A DNA stretch of 10,372 nt, taken from Methyloceanibacter sp. Lineage in GTDB: Bacteria > Pseudomonadota > Alphaproteobacteria > Rhizobiales > Methyloligellaceae. Location: the NCBI GenBank assembly GCA_022865725.1, contig JALHTP010000058.1, positions 1 through 10,372 on the forward strand, written 5' to 3'. Every line of letters begins with the position of its first letter. Positions within the stretch are counted from its first letter, which is position 1. Under the pieces are notes generated by a model. It searched no databases and was not told where the DNA came from. It worked only from the letters and a program-made list of their open reading frames with translations. Positions 5,871 through 10,372 of this stretch are shown piece by piece. The position numbers were made by a program, and so were the translations under genes.

Positions 5871-6869
5871 TCACCTTCCCTCCTTTTGCGCCATCCGCAT
5901 CAGCATGAGCCGTGCTGCGGCGAGCACCACGAAGGTGATCAAGAACAGGATGAGACCAAGCGCCACGAGCGAGGAGGTGTAGAGATCGCCGACGGCCTCG
6001 GTAAACTCGTTGGCGATGGAGGCCGAGATGGTCGTGCCCGGGGCGAGGATCGAAGGCACGATGCGGTGCGCGTTGCCGATGACGAAGGTCACCGCCATGG
6101 TCTCGCCGAGCGCACGGCCGAGGCCCAGCATGACGCCACCGATGATGCCGACGCGGGTGAAGGGAATCACCACGCGGCGCACGACCTCCCAGCGGGTGCA
6201 GCCGATGCCGTAGGCGGCCTCTTTCAGCACCGGCGGAACGGTCTCGAACACTTCGCGGGTGATCGAGGTGATGAAGGGAAGCACCATGATGGCCAGGATG
6301 AGACCGGCGGTCAGCATGCCGATGCCGTAAGGCGGACCGGCGAACAGCTGGTTGAGCACAGGGATGTTGGCCAAGGTGTCGATAAAGAACGGCTGCACAT
6401 GCACCTGGAACCAGGGGGCGAACACGAACAATCCCCAAATGCCGTAAATGATGCTCGGGATGCCCGCCAGGAGCTCGATGGCGGTGCCGATGGTCCGGCG
6501 CAGGCCTTGCGGACAAATCTCGGTGAGAAAGATCGCGATGCCGAGGCTGATGGGAACGCCGATCAGCATGGCGATGAAGGAGGTAAGCAGCGTGCCGTAG
6601 ATCGCCGGCAGCGCGCCGAATTTCTCGGTAACCGGGTTCCAGCTTTCCGAGGTGAAGAAGCTGAAACCAAAGGCCCGCCACGTCGGAAGCGAGCCAAGCA
6701 CGAGCGAGAGCATGACTCCCGCAAGCAGGACGAGAACGGTGAAAGCTGAAATTTGGGTTATCGACTTGAAAGCGAGATCGCCGAGGTGGAAGCGGCGCAA
6801 GGTCTTGGCGCGCCTCCCTTCGTCGTGGACGAGCGTGAGATTTCTCCCCGCGACTGCTGCGCCTGTCAT
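5871..6869 (-). CDS. pstC: Phosphate ABC transporter permease PstC
   Basis: PstC is the partner permease of PstA in the phosphate importer. The 332-residue protein has a cytosolic N-terminus of about 35 residues, a first membrane segment near 40-60, a periplasmic stretch with FFTSESWNPV (71-80), and further segments near 91-115, 130-150, 185-203, 240-265 and 300-325. The EAA loop is KEAAYGIGCTRWEVVRRVVIP (216-236), followed by LGRALGETMAVTFVIGN (250-266), typical of PstC. The start ATG has AGGGG about ten bases upstream. It follows pstS after about 100 nt holding a strong hairpin, so it is probably expressed at a lower level than pstS. Confidence 0.96.
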   Translation of the reverse strand: MTGAAVAGRNLTLVHDEGRRAKTLRRFHLGDLAFKSITQISAFTVLVLLAGVMLSLVLGSLPTWRAFGFSFFTSESWNPVTEKFGALPAIYGTLLTSFIAMLIGVPISLGIAIFLTEICPQGLRRTIGTAIELLAGIPSIIYGIWGLFVFAPWFQVHVQPFFIDTLANIPVLNQLFAGPPYGIGMLTAGLILAIMVLPFITSITREVFETVPPVLKEAAYGIGCTRWEVVRRVVIPFTRVGIIGGVMLGLGRALGETMAVTFVIGNAHRIVPSILAPGTTISASIANEFTEAVGDLYTSSLVALGLILFLITFVVLAAARLMLMRMAQKEGR

Positions 6870-6924
6870 CTCGTCTACCCCTAGCTCAGTCCTGCGCCCT
6901 GCGGCGCTTCAAGCGAAACTGCAA

Positions 6925-6954
6925 GATAGGGGCGGGTCAAGACCCACCCCTATC
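6925..6954 (-). promoter_or_regulatory. Strong stem-loop between pstS and pstC (mRNA stabiliser or partial terminator)
   Basis: Arms 6925-6938 and 6941-6954 pair over 14 positions with a single C-A mismatch around a tiny loop. On the operon strand the tail is TTGCAGTTTCGC, without a proper U-run, so full termination is unlikely. In many binding-protein operons such hairpins protect the 3' end of the binding-protein message and lower downstream expression; that role is inferred here. Confidence 0.65.
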
Positions 6955-6970
6955 CGCGCCAAACACGACA

Positions 6971-8014
6971 TTAGTTCATTGCAAACACAGGATTTCCAGC
7001 CGCGTCCTTGATGGTCTTCCAATCCTCATGCACGAGCTCGACGACGGTGTCAGGCATGGGGATGTAATCCAGCTCCTCGGCCATCTGATCGCCGTTCTTG
7101 TAGGCCCAGTCGAAGAACTTGAGCGCGCCTTTCGACGCCTCGAGGTCGGCCGGGATCTTATGCATCAGGATGAAGGTCGCCGCCGTGATCGGCCAGGAGC
7201 CTTCGCCTGCCTGTTCGGTCAGGATCACGCCGAAGCCCGGCACGGACTTCCAATCGGCGCTCGCGGCGGCCGCCTGGAACGCTTTGAGCTCAGGCGCAAC
7301 CGCCTTGCCATCCTTGTTGATCATGCTGGCAAAGGTCAGCTTGTTCTGCTTGGCATAGGCATATTCGACATAGCCGATCGAGCCCTTGGTCTGAACCACG
7401 TTGTTGGCCACGCCTTCGTTGCCCTTGGCGCCGATGCCGACCGGCCATTCGACCGAGGCGTCGGAGCCCACTTTATCCTTCCAAGCGGGGCTCACCTTGT
7501 TCAGGTAGTTGGTGAAGTTGAAGGTCGTCCCCGATCCGTCCGAGCGGTGAACGACGGCGATGGCGGTCGCGGGAAGCTTTACGTTGGGATTGAGCTTCTT
7601 GATCGCCTCGTCATCCCATTTGGCGACTTCGCCGAGGAAGATCCTGCCGAGCGTCGGTCCGTCGAGGACGATCTCCCCGGGCTTGATGCCTTCGACATTG
7701 ATGACGGGAACGATGCCGCCCATGACCATGGGGAACTGGACGAGCCCGTTGTCATTGAGATCCTTCTCGCCGAGCGGCTTGTCGGTGGCGCCGAAGGTCA
7801 CCGTCTTGGCTTCGATCTGCTTGATGCCGCCGCCCGAGCCGATCGACTGATAATTGAGCCCAATGCCAGTCTCTTTCTTGTAGGCATCGGCCCATTTCGC
7901 ATAGATCGGATAGGGGAAGGTCGCGCCGGCACCCGAAATATCGGCTGCCTGGGCCGTGGTAATGGTGAACGCTGCGGCTAAGCCCGCAGCTGCCGCATAA
8001 TACATAACCCTCAT
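6971..8014 (-). CDS. pstS: Periplasmic phosphate-binding protein
   Basis: PstS captures inorganic phosphate in the periplasm and delivers it to PstC/PstA. From the ATG at 8014 the precursor has 347 residues, with a signal peptide MRVMYYAAAAGLAAAFTITT ending in AQA; cleavage is likely before ADISGAG (residue 24). Ligand-pocket motifs are GAGATFPYPIY (28-38), SIGSGGG (57-63), FGATDKPL (74-81) and HRSDGSGTTFNF (156-167). The frame extends 12 codons upstream to a TTG at 8050. The ATG at 8014 is preferred because AAGGGAG (8027-8021) lies six bases before it and the signal peptide then begins normally. It heads the pst operon under the Pho box at 8131-8148. I see no sign that it belongs to the arsenate-discriminating or arsenite-linked variants, but sequence reading alone cannot decide that. 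Confidence 0.96.
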   Translation of the reverse strand: MRVMYYAAAAGLAAAFTITTAQAADISGAGATFPYPIYAKWADAYKKETGIGLNYQSIGSGGGIKQIEAKTVTFGATDKPLGEKDLNDNGLVQFPMVMGGIVPVINVEGIKPGEIVLDGPTLGRIFLGEVAKWDDEAIKKLNPNVKLPATAIAVVHRSDGSGTTFNFTNYLNKVSPAWKDKVGSDASVEWPVGIGAKGNEGVANNVVQTKGSIGYVEYAYAKQNKLTFASMINKDGKAVAPELKAFQAAAASADWKSVPGFGVILTEQAGEGSWPITAATFILMHKIPADLEASKGALKFFDWAYKNGDQMAEELDYIPMPDTVVELVHEDWKTIKDAAGNPVFAMN

Positions 8015-8041
8015 TTCGCTCTCCCTTAAGGGTGGAGATAA

Positions 8042-8080
8042 GGTCCTCAAAGGACCACGCGGGCCGGGGACCCTTCCCCG
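8042..8080 (-). promoter_or_regulatory. Two tandem hairpins in the pstS 5' leader
   Basis: GGTCC 8042-8046 pairs with GGACC 8052-8056, and CGGGGA 8065-8070 pairs with TCCCCG 8075-8080. Both lie in the roughly 95-nt leader between the predicted pstS transcription start (near 8110) and its ATG. There is no U-run after either, so they do not look like terminators. They may affect mRNA stability or translation; no known riboswitch was recognised. Confidence 0.35.
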
Positions 8081-8116
8081 ACCGCCGGGCGAGCGTTAGC
8101 GCCGGGCAATAACGCT

Positions 8117-8148
8117 ACTATGTCACTTGTGTGACAGATAGGTGACAA
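8117..8148 (-). promoter_or_regulatory. Pho box and -10 element of the pstS promoter
   Basis: On the minus strand TTGTCAC-CTAT-CTGTCAC (8148-8131) is a full PhoB box: two 7-bp half-sites spaced to an 11-bp period, against the consensus CTGTCAT-N4-CTGTCAT. Eight bases further on is CATAGT (8122-8117), a fair -10; PhoB replaces the -35 contact at such promoters. A third half-site in the opposite orientation (TGTCAC on the plus strand, 8121-8126) keeps the 11-bp phasing and overlaps the -10. This promoter should drive pstSCAB-phoU-phoB in low phosphate. Confidence 0.88.
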
Positions 8149-8150
8149 CC

Positions 8151-8170
8151 CCGAAACAGACCGAAACGAC
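8151..8170. repeat. Short tandem repeat, two 10-bp units, in the pstS-arsH intergenic region
   Basis: CCGAAACAGA is followed directly by CCGAAACGAC, so seven of ten bases repeat exactly, two bases from the Pho box. A second direct repeat, GGCTGTGG, occurs at 8180-8187 and 8204-8211. They could be operator half-sites for a regulator of arsH, but I do not recognise the protein that would bind and the copy number is only two. Confidence 0.3.
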
Positions 8171-8247
8171 AGGGGAACGGGCTGTGGACAGTCCCTCCGC
8201 CTAGGCTGTGGCGGCAACTTTTTCGGGATGGCCCGGGCAACAGAGCG

Positions 8248-8276
8248 TTGACGCAACGGCAAACTGTCGTTATCTC
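8248..8276 (+). promoter_or_regulatory. Predicted sigma-70 promoter for arsH
   Basis: TTGACG (8248-8253) and TATCTC (8271-8276) are spaced by 17 bp. The -35 is five of six, the -10 only three of six. Transcription would begin around 8283, only about five bases before the arsH ATG at 8288. I see no ArsR-type dyad around it. Confidence 0.4.
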
Positions 8277-8287
8277 GCCCGGCGCCG

Positions 8288-9010
8288 ATGTCACCTGACC
8301 TGCATGATCTCCCCAACATTTTGACGGAGGCGTTCGAACGTCCCGACGCCGCCGCTCTGGGAGGTCCACGCCCATCCCACAAGCCGCGGATTCTGATGCT
8401 CTACGGGTCGCTCCGCACCCAATCCTTCAGCCGGCTTCTTTGCATGGAGGCAGCCCGTCTGCTGGAAGCTTTCGGAGCGGAAGTTCGGGTTTTCAATCCC
8501 TCTGGATTGCCTTTGCCGGACGATGCGCCCGAACAGCATTCAAAAGTTCAGGAGCTGCGTCAATTGTCGTCGTGGTCGGAAGGCCATGTCTGGTGCAGCC
8601 CGGAGCGGCATGGGGCGATGACCGGGATCCTGAAGGCCCAGATCGACTGGATACCGCTGGCGCTGGGCGCCGTGCGTCCGACGCAGGGCAAGACTCTTGC
8701 GGTCATGCAAGTGAGCGGCGGATCGCAATCCTTCAACGCGGTCAACCAAATGCGCGTGCTCGGGCGATGGATGCGAATGATCGCCATTCCCAATCAGTCT
8801 TCGGTTCCCAAAGCGTACGAGCAATTCGACGACGCAGGACGCATGAAGCCGTCTGCGTATTACGATCGTGTCGTTGACGTGATGGAGGAGCTGGTGAAAT
8901 TCACGCTGCTGACGCGCGGCGCATCGGCATATCTGACGAGCCGCTACAGCGAGCGCAAAGAAGAACTGGAAAAGCAGCAGTCTTTGAGCGTGGACCTCGG
9001 CGCCATGTAG
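8288..9010 (+). CDS. arsH: ArsH, NADPH-dependent FMN oxidoreductase of arsenic resistance
   Basis: ArsH is a cytosolic flavodoxin-like flavoprotein. Characterised members oxidise toxic trivalent organoarsenicals such as methylarsenite to the pentavalent form using NADPH and FMN, or reduce azo dyes and quinones. The 240-residue protein matches the family across its length: the FMN-phosphate loop YGSLRTQSFSR (39-49), FNPSGLPLPDDAP (69-81), WCSPERHGAMTG (102-113), QIDWIPLALGAVRPTQGKT (118-136) and QVSGGSQSFNAVNQMRVLGR (141-160). No usable Shine-Dalgarno precedes the ATG at 8288, but the N-terminus from there (DLPNILTEAFERPD) fits the family. It is alone on the plus strand between pstS and phoR, with no arsR, arsB/acr3 or arsC in the window. 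By hand count about 30% of codons over roughly residues 37-113 end in A/T, against about 15% in a comparable phoR stretch, suggesting transfer. Confidence 0.93.
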   Translation: MSPDLHDLPNILTEAFERPDAAALGGPRPSHKPRILMLYGSLRTQSFSRLLCMEAARLLEAFGAEVRVFNPSGLPLPDDAPEQHSKVQELRQLSSWSEGHVWCSPERHGAMTGILKAQIDWIPLALGAVRPTQGKTLAVMQVSGGSQSFNAVNQMRVLGRWMRMIAIPNQSSVPKAYEQFDDAGRMKPSAYYDRVVDVMEELVKFTLLTRGASAYLTSRYSERKEELEKQQSLSVDLGAM

Positions 9011-9012
9011 CA

Positions 9013-9028
9013 CGCCGGCGAGCCGGCG
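9013..9028. terminator. Hairpin between the convergent arsH and phoR stops
   Basis: CGCCGGC (9013-9019) pairs with GCCGGCG (9022-9028) in the 19 bases separating the two stop codons. Neither strand has a T-run after it, and the two-base nominal loop means some inner pairs must open. It may act as a compact bidirectional terminator, but this is inferred mainly from its position. Confidence 0.35.
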
Positions 9029-9029
9029 A

Positions 9030-10325
9030 TCAGCCTGTGGCCGCGCCTTTTTCGGGATGGCTCGCCCGGGCCTCGTTCAGCATGACCGTGAAGGTCGAGC
9101 CCTTGCCGGGCTTCGAGGCAATGGCGAGCTCGCCCCTGTGCCGGTTGAGGATGTGCTTGACGATTGCCAAGCCGAGGCCCGTGCCCCCCTTCTCCCGGCT
9201 CGACGCCACGTCGACGCGGTAGAAACGCTCGGTCAGCCGCGGCAGATGCTCCGGCGCGATGCCGGGCCCATTGTCGACGATGGCGATGGCGTAGCGTCCC
9301 GACTGGCGCCCGAGCGATGGGATGTGCTTCGCGTCGATCCGCACCTGGCCGCCCCTCTCGCCATATTTGAAGGCGTTCTGCACGAGATTCTGCAGCACCT
9401 GGACCAGCTCGTCGCGGTCGCCGCGCACGACCGCGGCCCTCGGGAACCGCGCCACCTCGAAGCGGAACCCCATGTCACGTGCCAGCGGATCGAGCGTGTC
9501 CTTGGCATGATTGAGAACGTCGTTGAGGTCGACCAGGTCGGACGGCGCGACATGGGCGTTCATCTCGAGCCGGCTCAAGGAGAGCATCGAGTCGATGAGG
9601 CGCGTCATGCGCGAGGCCTGCTCGGCCATGATGGGAAGGAAGCGCTCCCGCGCGCCCGTGTCGTCCTTGGCGGTGCCTTGCAGCGTCTCGATGAAGCCGC
9701 GCAGCGAAGCGAGCGGCGTCCGGAGCTCGTGGCTCGCATTGGCGATGAAATCGGCGCGCATCTGGTTGATGCGCTCGACCTCGGTGAGGTCGCGTAGCAA
9801 GACCAGAATGCTGCCGCCCCGCTCGCTCCCCCGCGCCAGCGGCACGACCGTCGCCGCCATGCGCCGTCCGACCGGAACGCGCTCGGCATAAGTGACCGTG
9901 ACGGCGCGCCCACGCTCGGGCGCGGCAGAGACGGCATCAAGGAACTCAGGCGTTCTGATGACGGAAGAGATGTGGTTCCCCTCGCGCAAGGAAGCGAACA
10001 GGCCGCGCGCCGGAGCGTTGCAGAACAGAACATGCCCCGCCGGGTTGAGCACGATCACGGGGTCGGGCAGTGCATCGGCCATGAGATGCATGGCTGAGGC
10101 CGTTCGTGCCGCGGCGGCCGGGCGCTCGAGCGCGCCGGTCAGAGCCTGTTCGGCATCCTGGCGCGGAAGCAGCACCACCGAGACCACGAAACTGGCGAAG
10201 CCGATCAGCGCGAAGGCCTTGGAAAGACCGGCGATGAGCACGAGGGAGGCCATGATGACGCCAACGGCGACAATCAGCCAGAGCGCGGCCCTGAGCCGCG
10301 CCCCCATCTCCCGGAAGGGCCGCAT
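9030..10325 (-). CDS. phoR: Phosphate-regulon sensor histidine kinase
   Basis: PhoR is the inner-membrane kinase that phosphorylates PhoB in low phosphate and is held off by PstSCAB/PhoU when phosphate is present. From the ATG at 10325 it has 431 residues. Two hydrophobic segments (about 13-33 and 36-54) with almost no periplasmic loop are followed by a PAS domain (about 80-185), as expected for a kinase sensing through PhoU rather than an outside ligand. The HisKA dimerisation domain has SHELRTP with H199. The ATPase domain has the N-box LQNLVQNAFKY (311-321), DNGPG (351-355), FYRVD (368-372) and GGTGLGLAIVKHIL (380-393). The frame stays open upstream to the window edge and the ATG has only a weak ribosome site, so the true start may be beyond 10372. 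It converges on arsH and is separated by it from the pst operon. Confidence 0.94.
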   Translation of the reverse strand: MRPFREMGARLRAALWLIVAVGVIMASLVLIAGLSKAFALIGFASFVVSVVLLPRQDAEQALTGALERPAAAARTASAMHLMADALPDPVIVLNPAGHVLFCNAPARGLFASLREGNHISSVIRTPEFLDAVSAAPERGRAVTVTYAERVPVGRRMAATVVPLARGSERGGSILVLLRDLTEVERINQMRADFIANASHELRTPLASLRGFIETLQGTAKDDTGARERFLPIMAEQASRMTRLIDSMLSLSRLEMNAHVAPSDLVDLNDVLNHAKDTLDPLARDMGFRFEVARFPRAAVVRGDRDELVQVLQNLVQNAFKYGERGGQVRIDAKHIPSLGRQSGRYAIAIVDNGPGIAPEHLPRLTERFYRVDVASSREKGGTGLGLAIVKHILNRHRGELAIASKPGKGSTFTVMLNEARASHPEKGAATG

Positions 10326-10372
10326 GACGGCCTGGCCGATGCGCGCCGGAAGACCTGGCTCAAGCGCCCGGG

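Noticed and set aside
8288..9010. arsH as part of a full ars operon or arsenic island
   Set aside because: No arsR, arsC, arsB/acr3 or aquaglyceroporin gene is present in the window; phoR follows within 20 bases in the opposite direction.

Overview
The window looks like a chromosomal segment from a GC-rich alphaproteobacterium, most likely Hyphomicrobiales (Rhizobiales); I cannot name the genus. The main pointers are a full-length GcrA cell-cycle regulator (alphaproteobacterial only), GANTC (CcrM-type) sites in front of it, and the gene order argF-argD-gcrA-phoB-phoU-pstB-pstA-pstC-pstS-phoR. As I recall it, this is also the Sinorhizobium meliloti chromosomal order. Most genes are ordinary housekeeping genes in that conserved block.

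Layout. Positions 1-1752 (minus strand) hold argD followed by the first 179 codons of argF, an arginine-biosynthesis operon. It has a recognisable promoter and a terminator-like hairpin in its 5' leader. Positions 1753-2139 are non-coding. They contain a 133-nt, extensively self-complementary element (1861-1993) with a competing alternative hairpin, and then the gcrA upstream region with two GANTC sites and a 9-bp direct repeat. gcrA (2140-2646, plus) faces phoB across a bidirectional stem-loop terminator. Positions 2710-8014 (minus) are the high-affinity phosphate operon pstS-pstC-pstA-pstB-phoU-phoB. A canonical Pho box precedes pstS and a strong hairpin separates pstS from pstC. Positions 8288-9010 (plus) are arsH, an arsenic-resistance flavoprotein, inserted in opposite orientation between pstS and phoR. 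Positions 9030-10325 (minus) are phoR, whose start may lie beyond the window edge.

How the parts work together. PhoR and PhoB form the two-component phosphate-starvation system. PhoB would bind the Pho box at 8131-8148 and switch on pstSCAB-phoU-phoB. PstS captures phosphate in the periplasm, PstC/PstA form the membrane channel, and PstB is the ATPase. PhoU links transporter state to PhoR inhibition. Arsenate resembles phosphate and can enter through phosphate transporters, so arsH inside this locus is functionally suggestive; its codon use suggests it arrived by transfer.

The points most worth a second look are the rod-like structured element between argD and gcrA, arsH inside the pho/pst locus, the GANTC cluster before gcrA, and the attenuator-like argD leader. 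I found no CRISPR array, insertion sequence or tRNA.
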